64,000 bases of DNA from Caenorhabditis elegans (Eukaryota > Nematoda > Chromadorea > Rhabditida > Rhabditidae), in contig NC_003282.8 in assembly GCF_000002985.6 (NCBI RefSeq), positions 12,710,001 to 12,774,000 of the forward strand, written 5' to 3'. Under the pieces are notes generated by a model. The model had not been told where the DNA came from, searched no databases, and was given only the letters and a program-made list of their open reading frames with translations. Position numbers and translations under genes: made by a program. Positions 34,084 to 44,813 of this stretch are shown piece by piece (the stretch's first letter is position 1; each line of letters starts with the position of its first letter).

Positions 34084-34738
34084 TTATTCGGATTTTCCAC
34101 GAGCGAAACTTCTCAGCCACCGTACTACCGTATTCTGATAAGGTAGCTGAAAAGCTTTGCTGGTGATTGGACCCAACAACACTCGTACCTGCTTCTTGAG
34201 TTGCTCTCGAATGAATTCATTAATCTTCTGATGCATGACGTATGGTGGCAGGTACAGCAGTGCAAAAAGTGCCAACTTAATCACATAATAGCATGGAATT
34301 TTCTCCAAGCTACGATCCAGACACGTCACTGCGCCAAACAACGAGAAGTAAACGAAGAGTGACTCGTCCGTTGGTTTTTCGATCGGAAAGACGAAGATGA
34401 GCAATGCTGGGATCGCAACGAGTAGAGCGTTGGCGAAGAAGTGCGCCTGAAATAATATATGAAATTGTAAGCGAACACGGCCACGAAACAAATGTCAAGG
34501 TAAGCCCCTTAACAAATCCCGTTCCTCCTGAAAATTAAAACTTCCTTACCTGATCACTGAACGCGAGAATTGCGAAAAGAGCTCCGGCGAGCACTTTGAC
34601 AACAAGCTCCGCATCCATTCCAGACACATCGACGATTTGTCCGATGCCACGTGCAGTGAAGTGTTTCTTGTTGTGCACTCTTTCACGAATCCATTCCAGC
34701 GTTTCACAACAATTTTTGTCGCTTGAAGTTTCCGACAT
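34084..34738 (-). CDS. REEP/TB2-DP1/HVA22-family ER membrane-shaping protein
   Basis: Two exons in phase (34550-34738 and 34084-34446) encode 183 aa, close to the usual length of REEP5/6-type proteins. After a hydrophilic N-terminus (about 1-40), hydrophobic hairpins follow: VVKVLAGALFAILAF, ANALLVAIPALLIFVFPI, then FVYFSLFGAVTCLDRSLEKI and YYVIKLALFALLYLPP. The C-terminal part is basic and amphipathic. This is the TB2/DP1 layout, which inserts as wedges into tubular ER and bends it. An upstream in-frame ATG would extend the frame to 34897, but the shorter start fits the family length better. The gene diverges from inx-6 and lies immediately upstream of the MSP-domain gene. Confidence 0.85.
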
Positions 34739-36616
34739 TCCAATTGATCGATAAGATTTTGACGAATCCGAGTAGGGAATAAATCGATTTTTGACAAAAG
34801 TGATTGTGGTTAGATTGATTGAATGATAAGAGAATTCAACGTGAATTTCGTGCCACGGAATGTTATTTGGATTCAAAGTTTCTTTTTGGATTTTCACGTT
34901 TTTTATAAAATTAACTATAGTAATAAAAACATAATTAACGTGAAGCTCAACAATACTGTATAATTTGTATCGATTTTGCAGTTTGTTAATTTGTACAAGT
35001 TTTGACCCTAAATTAGGATTCGAATCAAAACTTCTTATCCATCATGCCATCATAATCTCTATTTGCTCCTCGTTCTAAATGTCTCATTCCTTCTCTTTCA
35101 CCAATAAAAGAGCATCTCGCGCATCAGTGGCAATGGAAGCGGGGGGCCTTCGAACAATAATCTGTCCGTGTAATACAAAAAATACACATACACAATTCGA
35201 TACAAACATAGATACCTCCTTTATCGAATGAAGAAAAAAAAAGAGTAAGCAGAAGCTTCTTCATTCAGATAATTACATCAAAAATGATGACCTCCCAGTA
35301 TGTGTCACTCATTCACTTTGTGGAAAATCCTTTTAGTTCCAATTTATTTTTATACGAAAATGCTGCTTTTCGGTAAACGATTTTAAGTTTTTTGTTTGAA
35401 AAACTTTCTTTAAAATTTTTTTTAGAGCTTTAAAAACTGAAATTGTTATACTATTCAGAAGCGTTTAAATGCAAATTTGACAATTTTTGAGCTGAAAATA
35501 TGGTACCCGGTCTCAACCCGACAAGTTTTTGTAGAATTCAAATAGGTGTGCGCTTTTAAAGAGTACCGTACTTTCAATTTTTTAGGTTGTTCTTGATTTT
35601 TCCTTGATTTTTCATAGTTTTTGCCAATTTCCAAAAAAAAAATTTACTAGTTTTCTACAATCAAATACTTTTTATTGAAAACATTGTTTAAAAATCAATG
35701 AACTTCCAAAAAAGTGGCAAAAACTGAGAGTTTTCCAATTTTCAAAAAATCATAAAAAATTAAAAAAAACAATTTTTTCGCTATGCTATTTTTTATTGTG
35801 GTACCATAGGCAAAACTGAAAACTGAACTGAACCCCACAAAATTCATAAAAATACTGAAAATTTGTGTTTTTCCGTCCGAAAAAAAACCGTGCTTCAAAA
35901 AAAAAACTGTACCTGAATCAGTTTTATATATTCAAAACTTCCCAAAAGTTGTCTGAAAACGGGTAGTTTTTTTTTTAAAATTATGTATATCTCATTTCAA
36001 AACATGTCCTGATTTAGTTTTTCCCAATGTTTTACGACCAAGTGTTGTTTGATCTACTTAAATCGCGGGATATGACAATTTTTAAGTTTTGTGACGTCAT
36101 GCTGGCTAACAATGAAACACGTGTGACACACAGTTCAAAACCTAATTTCCAGCAATTTTTTTGGTGAATTGCAGTTTGACCTCCAGAAACCACCATTTTT
36201 TGAAAAAAGCTCCTCTGGTCAACCCCAAAAGACCTCCTCCACCTGTACAGTTCAACAAAATCTCAGGTTACCATTTCGCTGCCCCAATTGAAAAGAATCC
36301 TGCACTTCTTGGCGCGCTGCTCCGCGAGCATCTTCTTCTTTTCAAACAGTGCATTCGCCTCCCTTTCGAAAACGAATCTTTCTCTCTTCACTCTCCTTAG
36401 CTTGTTCACAGACACACAAGTACATATGTACACAACAATAAATACACCGAGTGGTGGTGAGGATGATTGGGAGAGTTGCGCTTTTTCCAACACAACCATC
36501 CTCCCACTCCAAATTGTATTGTTTCAATTTTCACCTAACCCCCTTGCCAAAAAAAAAAACGAACCGAAACCTATCAATTTCAGAGCATCTAGAAACATCG
36601 AGTGGCAACTCCAGCG
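34739..36616. other. Divergent region between the REEP gene and inx-6
   Basis: The 1.9-kb interval must hold both promoters. Near 36046 there is a GTTTGATCTAC repeat fragment. From 36230 to 36540 the DNA is pyrimidine-rich, as seen at many worm transcription starts. A TTTCAG at 36578-36583 lies 33 bp before the inx-6 ATG and is a likely trans-splice acceptor. Confidence 0.5.
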
Positions 36617-39538
36617 ATGGCGTCGCAAGTTGGAGCCATTAACTCGGTGAATGCACTCATTTCGAGGGTATTCGTTCAGCCGAAAGGTGATTTGGTAAGT
36701 TTATTGTGCTTTTTTCCGAGAGAGGGAAAAAACTGTGAGCCTTCTTGTACACACAATTTTTGATCAGGACCGACTGAGTTTAGTATGGAACCTGGAGCCT
36801 GAACTGTGAAGTAATGATTGGAATTGACAACACGTTTTGCTCCTTTTAGGGTCGGCTGAGTTTTTCAGGCTCATATTTTTATTCTTAGGAACTCAGTCTT
36901 ACTTTTCAGGCAAAAATGTTGGGGCGTATTTTTTAGGTTGGGAATCCATAATCTGTTGAGCTTTTAGTGTAAATTCTGAGTTTTAAATATGATATGATTT
37001 TTTAAAGCTCTCCATTTAATATTACCAATAGTATTGTATTGTATTGTATTTATTACGATTCAAATCGTGATCAAAAATAAATAGTGAATAGACATGAATA
37101 AGTTAAGGCCCAAACATCATAGAGTAGTAGCCTTTTTTTCTCAGAGTTTTAGCTCCGTTTTTGATAATTCTTGGGTACTGTAGCTTTAACAGTACGCAAA
37201 CACCGAAAGCCTAACGATAACTTGCACATATCTTGCAATTACGGCCTAAAATTGGGACCCAAGAACCAACTTATGAATATCTATTGTAAAATTTTATATT
37301 TCAATGCAACTTTTCAGGATTACTGTACCTATAAAAAATAAGACATTTTTGTAGAAATTTTTAGTTAGTATTGATGGCCAGGGCCGGGGTACTGTAGGAT
37401 TACTGTAGGTTTAGAGTTAAAAATTGAAAATTTTCATTTCTTGAGTACGGTAGCCTAAACAGTACCGAAACACCAAACGGTTATTGAAATCAAAAATGCT
37501 GAAAAAAATAAATTCTGGAACCTCAGTGACGTCACACCTTTCCAAAATTCCACTTTTCCTGAAGAACAAAATTAAGATATTTCTCGAATTTTTAACTTGA
37601 ATTTTCAGGCCGACCGTCTCAACTCGAGGGTCACAGTTGTGATTCTTGCCGTGTCATCTGCACTTTTATTATCATCTCATTTCATTGGAGATCCGATCAC
37701 CTGTTGGACACCAGCACAGTTTAATGCTCAATGGTGAGACCTCCTGGGACTTCATACCTCTAAAAATCTTTTCTCCATTCAGGGTCAACTTTGTGAACCA
37801 GTACTGTTTTGTGCATGGTACGTATTTTGTTCCACTCGACCAGCAACTAGCCTTTGAAGAGGAAGAACGGTGGGGGAGCCCTGAATGAACATCAATTATT
37901 GATTTATTGACTTTCAGAACAAAAGTTTCAATTCAGTATTATCAGTGGGTGCCGTACGTATTTGCACTTCAAGCCTTTTTGTTCTACATTCCAAGATTTA
38001 TATGGAAAGCAATGATTGCCTACAGCGGTGAGCTTTTTGTTTGACAAAAATCTGTTTAAAAACCGAAAAACTCCAAAGCCATGCGAGCTTCCTCCGACCA
38101 AATTTTTTTGGCCTAAAAAATGTTCAAAATAAACTAAATTATAGGCTACGACTTGGCTGCTGCCGTAAAGTATGTCGACCGTTTCTGGTCCGAAAACCGT
38201 GACAAAGACGACAAATTCAAAACTCGGCTAGCAGCTTTCGAAGGACGTCCATCTGTATACATTTGGGATGGAATCCGTTTGGCACGAAAGAAGCGAAGCC
38301 GAAACATGGCACTTTTCTATACCCTGTCAACTGTATGGCAGGCAGTGAATGCTTGGATTCAATTTTATATTCTCACTCAACTTCTCGACTCATCGATTTA
38401 CACCCTTTGGGGGCCATCGATTCTTGGTGATTTGCTTCAAGGAAATGATTGGCAGACTACTGGACATTTTCCAAGAATTGTTCATTGTGATTTTAATAGA
38501 AGACGGCCGGCTAGTGTACAGGTGAGAGGACTAGAAAAGATCGAAAAAATCTGAAAAAGTCGCGGTGAGATCCAAGAACTATTTTTACTTACACACCCTA
38601 TACATCTGCAATTGTCAACTTTCTGTCGCTGACTGTTAAATCTCTCAAAAAATTGACAAGTTTTGCCTGCCTTATCACAATACTGTTATGTGGCCGACAC
38701 TTAACGGGTCTGATGCCTTCTTTGTGTGCATCTATGTATAAAATCCGTGGCGTGAAAATTCTAACCAATTGAAAATATTTCCAGCTGGACACAGTTCTCT
38801 GCGTTCTCACTCTCAACATCTACTACGAGAAGCTCTTCATCTTCCTCTGGTTCTGGTTGGTCTTCGTCGCAGTTGTATCAACTGTCAACTGCTTCAAATG
38901 GATCTATTACCTGTGTAATAAGACAAAGGTTGAAAAGATAAAAACAGTCAATACGAATAATTGAAATTCAGGCCCAGAAAACAATAAAAAATTACCTATC
39001 AACTGCTCCAATAAAGTCAACAATCAGTGATGATCAGTTCTTCAGTGCACTTGGAGAAGATGGGCTTTTCATTATGGATCAAATGGCTCTTAATTTAGGA
39101 GATATTCCAGCTAGGTGGGGTTATGTAAAACTTAAAAATATAGGATAAAAATTAACAAATAACTAGAAAAGTATATCCATTTTAGGCAAAAATAACATTA
39201 ACCACCAAAAAACTAGGTGCGAAACCGTAAAAGAGTCACGTTTTGGGCGAAGCAGGTACAGGGTATTTTGGTTGAAAAATCCAATTAAAGTGCTTTCATT
39301 AAAAAGAAAAAAAACTACTTTATACTGGAACTTGAAACTTGAAAACAATTCTCAAAAAATAAATTCAAAAAAGCGAGGGGTTCGAAAGTCGCCCGCTTCA
39401 CGCCTCGTCCGTTTGGAATTTAAATTTTTCAGTTATTTAACAATTTCGATGCGAAATATCTGCCAAGATTTTATCGAATCCGAAGACTACATCGACGAAG
39501 AACGGACCCCATTTGTCAAATCGATTAAGCATACTTGA
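36617..39538 (+). CDS. inx-6: INX-6 innexin (gap-junction channel subunit)
   Basis: Eight exons in phase (36617-36694, 37609-37733, 37783-37869, 37918-38027, 38145-38521, 38785-38928, 38972-39114, 39433-39538) encode 389 aa, the length I recall for C. elegans INX-6. Four membrane segments can be seen: VVILAVSSALLLSSHFI, YVFALQAFLFYIPRFIW, LFYTLSTVWQAVNAWIQFYI and FLWFWLVFVAVVSTVNCF. The innexin signature YYQWVP precedes the second. Extracellular-loop cysteines are present (CWTPAQF and YCFVHG in the first loop). The C-terminus is short and acidic then basic. Known biology: INX-6 couples pharyngeal muscle cells, and its channel structure has been solved by cryo-EM. Polyadenylation signal AATAAA at 39701. 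Confidence 0.93.
36695..37608. other. First intron of inx-6, 0.9 kb
   Basis: It holds a short (GTATT)n run at about 37032-37055 and several GGTACTGTAG / GGATTACTGTAGG words between 37170 and 37470, a common worm repeat theme. No exon or RNA gene was recognised. Confidence 0.45.
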
Positions 39539-39700
39539 ACACCTTCTTTTTTACCTCAGTTCTTCTTGTTCGACACAACGAATCCCATAAGACAATGAAA
39601 CAAAAGAAACCTCCTCCCCCGATGATTGCTCCATGAATAGACAAACGACAAAAAATACTTGAAATTGTGCCTTTCGAACCTTCGCTTTTTGTTCTTCTTA

Positions 39701-39706
39701 AATAAA
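39701..39706 (+). terminator. Polyadenylation signal of inx-6
   Basis: AATAAA lies 163 bp after the stop codon, the first canonical signal downstream. Confidence 0.5.
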
Positions 39707-40310
39707 GTTTTGTTTTTTTTGGCAATTTTTGGGTGTTGAACTTTGAAATGAGGTCTATGGATTTTGTGATCTTACGATCGGGAAATCGAGAAAAAGAAAA
39801 AATGAAAAGCCATAGTATGGATGGCATACTTTGTGCCTACTTGCCTGCGTGTATTAATTTTACAGTAGGCACGCGTGTAGGCACGATGCAGGCATAGGTC
39901 ACCTTGAAGGCAAGTAGAAAATTTTTTTTTGATTAATCTATCTTGGTAGTATAAAAATGCAGATAAAACCTTTTTAGTAGGGGTTTTCAAAACAAAAAAC
40001 AACAAAAAATTTAGTTGGTGGAGTCATGTTTGCACTATTGAAAAAAAAACGAATATTTTGTACAGTTCTTGCACATTTTAAAATGGACAACTCAAATTGA
40101 GAATTTGAGACAAATGAAGTAAACTTTGAATTTTTCAGTTAAAAACTACTGTTTTATAAACGAAAACAGCTATATATCAGAGAAGAATGAATCAATTTTT
40201 ATGAGAAAAAAACTTTTCCAAAACTTTCGCGTTCTGAAATATGTTGATAATTGGAGTGCTCATCTTTAGTTCCGAAGTTGTGCAGGTCTTAAAATGAGGT
40301 ACATTCGTAG

Positions 40311-40356
40311 CAGGGGTGTGCGGCAAATTTGCCGATTTAGCTGTTTGCCGCACACA
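40311..40356. repeat. hAT-like terminus with a perfect 12-bp hairpin
   Basis: It starts CAGGGGTGTGCGGCAAAT, like the ends of other elements in the window, and GTGTGCGGCAAA pairs exactly with TTTGCCGCACAC 28 bp later. The rest of the element, if any, may extend to about 40595, where GCTCGGCAAAAATTGG occurs, but no matching right end was found. Confidence 0.55.
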
Positions 40357-41289
40357 TCAAAAATTTTACAATACAATTTTGACCAAAACTATTGATTTTT
40401 TCCCCAAAAGTTTAGTAAATGACACAAAATTGAGTTATTTTGATGTTTAAGCAGACACACCGCACGGAACTTATTCAGATACCAGATGTGTGTTAAGAAT
40501 TCAGTAGTTTTGGTGCTCCAAAAAACAGCAAAAAATATTAAATTTTTCGGATTTTGTTAAGCACGCCAAATTTGCTGTGCTCGGCAAAAATTGGAATCAA
40601 CTGAAACCCCCTGGAAAACCAAAATGTTGCCCTGAAACTATAATTTCCCGTCATTTTCAAGTTTTATCTCCCCCTACCAGATCCAACCCACGTCAGTACA
40701 GACGTCGTTCTCTTGACATTCTGATGACTTCCTTCCTATTCTTGTCTTCCACAACCGCTTCTTCAATTTTTGAATGGTTCTCCAGCACACAACCAAACAA
40801 ACCACGAAAAAGTGAAAGAAAATTCATTTTGACACGAGCTTCTGCTTTTACTTGTCAAACCGGCGGGGCTTTTGGGATTTCACGTCATCATAAATCCTGA
40901 CACTACCCAATGTGTTACGCGGAGGCGTTTAAATGAAAAAAACAAGTGTGAAACGGGCCAATTCCCCGTGGAAAATGATCGCAACGGTTCTTGGTGCCAA
41001 GAACTTTTTCTTTTATTTTGGAAAACTTTGAAATTTGCAAAAAGAGCATAGTAGTTTGCATTTCTCTACGCGAAATTGCAAACCTGGTAGAGCGAGCAAA
41101 GAAGCCGGTACGAGAAGCTCCCGGAAAGCCTCAAGTGCCCAAAAATTCAATTGACTTTTCAAGACCAAAAATATAAATCGGCTTCCTTTTATGTAATCTA
41201 TCACCACGATGTTTCTTTTTGATATTAAACCTTTTCTTATTTTCATTTTTCCCATTTTAAAGCCGCAAACAATTTTTTCCTGCAAATCA

Positions 41290-41657
41290 GCAAATTACCG
41301 AAATTGAAATTTCCGGCAAATCGGCAAATCGGCAAATTGTGGGTTTGCACTTTTTTTTGGAAATTTCCGAATTTTAATTTTAATCATCAAAATTATACGC
41401 ATCGTATGAATGTTCCTACATTTATTTTGAAAAGTAACCAAATACTAGAAAAATATCTATTATAGAAAAACGGAAAAAGTTTCAAATAGACACATTTGAA
41501 AGCGTTTCGGTCTCAAAAAAAGTCGCCAAAAAATTTGAGCAAATTGCCGGAAATTAAACATTCTGGTGAACCGGCAAACCGGAAATTTGCCGATTCGTCA
41601 AACTTTTCGGCAAAAAAATTTCCCAAACGGTAGTTGCCGCCCACCATATAAACGCCC
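41290..41657. repeat. Longer copy of the element truncated at 20.2 kb
   Basis: From left to right it carries GGCAAATCGGCAAATCGGC, GTGGGTTTGCAC, then TTTTGAAAAGTAACC, the GTTTCGGTCTC string, further CCGGCAAACCGG words and a right terminus GTTGCCGCCCACC. The first two-thirds matches 20225-20490 in order. The left terminus is eroded. It has no coding capacity. Confidence 0.6.
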
Positions 41658-41986
41658 TCGATGCCCTGTGATTTGGAAATTGCCTCGTGGGAAAATGGAA
41701 AAACATAGAAATAAAATTTAAAATTAATCATTTATTTGTGGAGATTAAATATTTAACCGACATATTGTAGGTGACGTGATCAGAGTTTCAGAGTACGTCG
41801 ATCATAGTTAAAATTATCCAAATACTACAAAAAATCCAATATTCTCAATCGATTTACAAAGAACTACGAACTGAACTGAACGAAAGAACTAAGAAAAATT
41901 TGTTTGCATTTTCAGACAAGTAATGTTTCTATCCAAAAATTCTTCGAACTTTACAAATTTTGATTTTCAGATTTAAGCTTCTGCAT

Positions 41987-42062
41987 CAGGGGTATGTGGC
42001 AAATTTGCCGAATTTGCCGTTTGCCGATCTCGGTAAATTTTGAGATTTTCTGCACACCCTTG
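41987..42062. repeat. Short 76-bp element with CAGGGG / CCCTTG ends
   Basis: Starts CAGGGGTATGTGGCAAAT and ends TGCACACCCTTG; the ends are imperfect inverted repeats (9 of 13). The interior is GCCGAATTTGCCG. Flanking 8-mers do not match, so insertion by target duplication is not shown. Confidence 0.4.
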
Positions 42063-44334
42063 TTGTCATCTTTGAGCAGCTCAAAAAATCATTTTGAATC
42101 TTTTCTCAACTTACAGTCTACGATTCATATAATTTTTGCAGACTTCCCAAAGTTTTGCCAGTTGTGAGTAGTGAGATCTTCGAATCTTTGGAAAATTGGA
42201 AAATAACATCAATTCCAATCCGAGTACCGAATACGTACTATTTTCTGTTGCCCTTTTTTCAAAATACGCTCTCAAAAATTTTCCAAGCTGAATTTTGAGT
42301 TATGATCACGAAAGCGACTTCCTCAATGATAGAGTACACGTTATTTATATGTTGGAATTGAATATTTGTGCTTTGAAATTTTCTTCGAATTTTTCTAAAA
42401 ATTTAAAATTCTTATCCTACTACTACTACATTCTACTAGTACACCCCCACTTTTCCATCTTTTTTCATTACTCAAAACCCAATTTAATAACTCAAAAAGT
42501 AGTTGATGACTCCTCTCGTCATTTGTTTTTAATCCCACCACTTACGCATTGCCCGCGAGCACTTTTTGGTGTACACTTTCTCAAGATTAAGGGTTGCTCT
42601 GAAAAACATGACTTTTCAGTCACCAACGGACTACTTTTTGGACAAAAATATTAGAAGAGACTTGGAAAGATCAGTTAGTGGAACATATTTGTGTACGTAA
42701 ACAGATCACTTGAAAATAGGGTTTAGGTCATCAGAAATCATGGATTTTTGAATAATTTATTATTTGAGTTTCAGAAAATTTTAAAAATCTGAATGTTTTC
42801 TGATCATTGGAGTTGTTAAATGGCATTTTTTTAAATCGATATTTCTGTAATTTGTCAACAAATGTGGAAAACGGCTCGCCTTGCTACCCGGTGATAAAAC
42901 ATGAAAAAGACAATTTTTCACTTCTCGGAGCTACAAAAATTGAAGAAAAGTCTTTCACCACTCCCCATCGCCCGGAAAACGCCTCCAGTATATTTCTTTA
43001 CTTAGGGTCTCAATATACTATTTCAAACCTGATACTTCTGCGAATTAATCTGAAATAATAGTGATTCGTAATAAAAAATATTTGTGTTTTTTAATCGTTT
43101 CAGGTTTTTGGCTAGACGTTGGCCCATGAACACCTCAATCTCTCCATTGTTCGTGACTCAAATACTTCTTATAATACCTATATTTTTCCCCGAAAAAGTT
43201 GAATAGTTGGACGTATTATTTTCCCGAAATTGCAAACACAAATCCTCTGGCGTAGCTTCTAGGAAAAATCACTGATCTAAAACAATTCCAGAAATCATTT
43301 AAAAAAATTAAACCCTTTACATGTATATTGGTCGCAAAACTTCCGAGTTCGATTACACCGCGGTTTTAAACATATTCTGTCTTCGTGAATAATTAGATAT
43401 TCAGGTGTGAAATAGAGAGAAACGGCTCGGGAAAAAATATCAAACATAGGAAAAACTGTCACTAGGTGAAATCTATACAATGTGACCGCCAAAATTCTAT
43501 TGCTATTGTCGTTAAATGACTGCTGAAATTTTGTTTAACACTAAACTCCTAAACCCACAATCGGTCCCAGACACATAACAAAATCCACAAAAAATGAGAG
43601 AATTTATAAAAAATAAATTCGGAAGGTATGTGTGTGTGTGTGTTTCATATTTTCATTCTCGTTTTCATATCGTGAATTATTCAAGAAAAGGAATCGGGTA
43701 ATGACGGAATATGTGCTTTTATCCTTTTTTGAACGACTTTTGCTCTTTCTAAGCTTTATGTTTTGTTCAAATAATCCATCTTATAGTAATCTTTTTCAAA
43801 AAAGCTAATTTAGATTTTTAACGATACTTGAGATAAAGATGTTCTGGTTTAAATGACACCAAAACACCCACACATGTATCAAGTATTGTTTTTCCCAAGT
43901 ATTCAGAAAGAAGTCATCCTTAAAGTGTGTAAAACTTTAAAGTTTGCTGATCATTAAATTCCCGCGCGAAGGAATATTGTTAGGTATGAAACACGAAAGG
44001 GGATATTCAAAAAATAATAATTATCTAGAAATACAATTTTTCCTAAAATGTTCAAATAATTACAGGCATCACTGAAAGATTGAATCTATTTTTATTTGAG
44101 CACAAAACTGAGAACCCAATGCAACGATAGACACAAAAATTTGGAAAAAAAAGTGTGTGCCTTTAAGGAGTACAGTAATTTCTTTTGCAGTAAAAAAACT
44201 TTTTTTTAGACATTTCGCAATGCAATTTTCTAGTTCACCATGCTTTAATTAGGTTTCCAGACAAAAATGTATAAATGGAAACTACTGTACACCTTACATT
44301 TAAAGGCTCAAACTCTATTTCGCTTACCAATGAG

Positions 44335-44377
44335 CGATGCGTAAGGGGCGTTGTCTCTGTCGCTGATTGGTCGACGC
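44335..44377. repeat. CCAAT-type fold-back repeat
   Basis: ACCAATGAGCGATGCG faces TCGCTGATTGGTCGACGC about 20 bp later, an imperfect version of the palindrome found at 45618-45673. It lies in the 3' flank of flp-9. Confidence 0.5.
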
Positions 44378-44813
44378 TTTCTGTTCTGCGCGGGAGTTCA
44401 GATTTTTCGATTTTTTTTTCTCAAATTTTCAGTTTTTTTCAGTGAAAAGCAAACAACTCAATCTTTATGTTTTGTTGAGATAATCCTTTATAATAGCAAT
44501 TCCTTTTGAAATAAAAAAATGATAAAAATTTCCTGATTCAAATGGCACCAACGCACACACATGTAACACATTTTATTGCACATATCAACATGAAAACTTG
44601 ATTTTTTTTTGATTTTCACAAATTCTCAGGTTACCATAAAAGTTGAAGAGGGGTAAGGGGATGGGAGAGAAGAATGAATGAACGGTATGAGGGCCAGAAA
44701 TCTAGATGGGAACAATCGAGAAGAAAACGTAGTGAGCAGCTGTGTGTGAGAGAGAGAGAGAGATCAAAAATAGATCCAAGATGTTTCCAGAATAATCAAC
44801 AAGACATATCTAT

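Larger units (their letters stand above)
39539..44813. other. Convergent intergenic region between inx-6 and flp-9
   Basis: The 5.3-kb stretch holds inx-6 and flp-9 3' ends and several repeats (listed separately at 40311, 41290 and 41987), a GT run at 43629-43644, a GCCTGCCTA-type patch at 39830-39910, and a CCAAT fold-back at 44335. Open frames such as 42295-42654 (+) have no recognisable domain and AT-rich composition, and were not called. Confidence 0.5.

Noticed and set aside
42295..42654. 119-codon open frame between inx-6 and flp-9
   Set aside because: AT-driven composition and no recognisable motif; lies in a convergent 3' region.
44748..44763. GAGAGAGAGAGAGA run near flp-9
   Set aside because: Simple repeat in 3' flanking DNA with no evident role.
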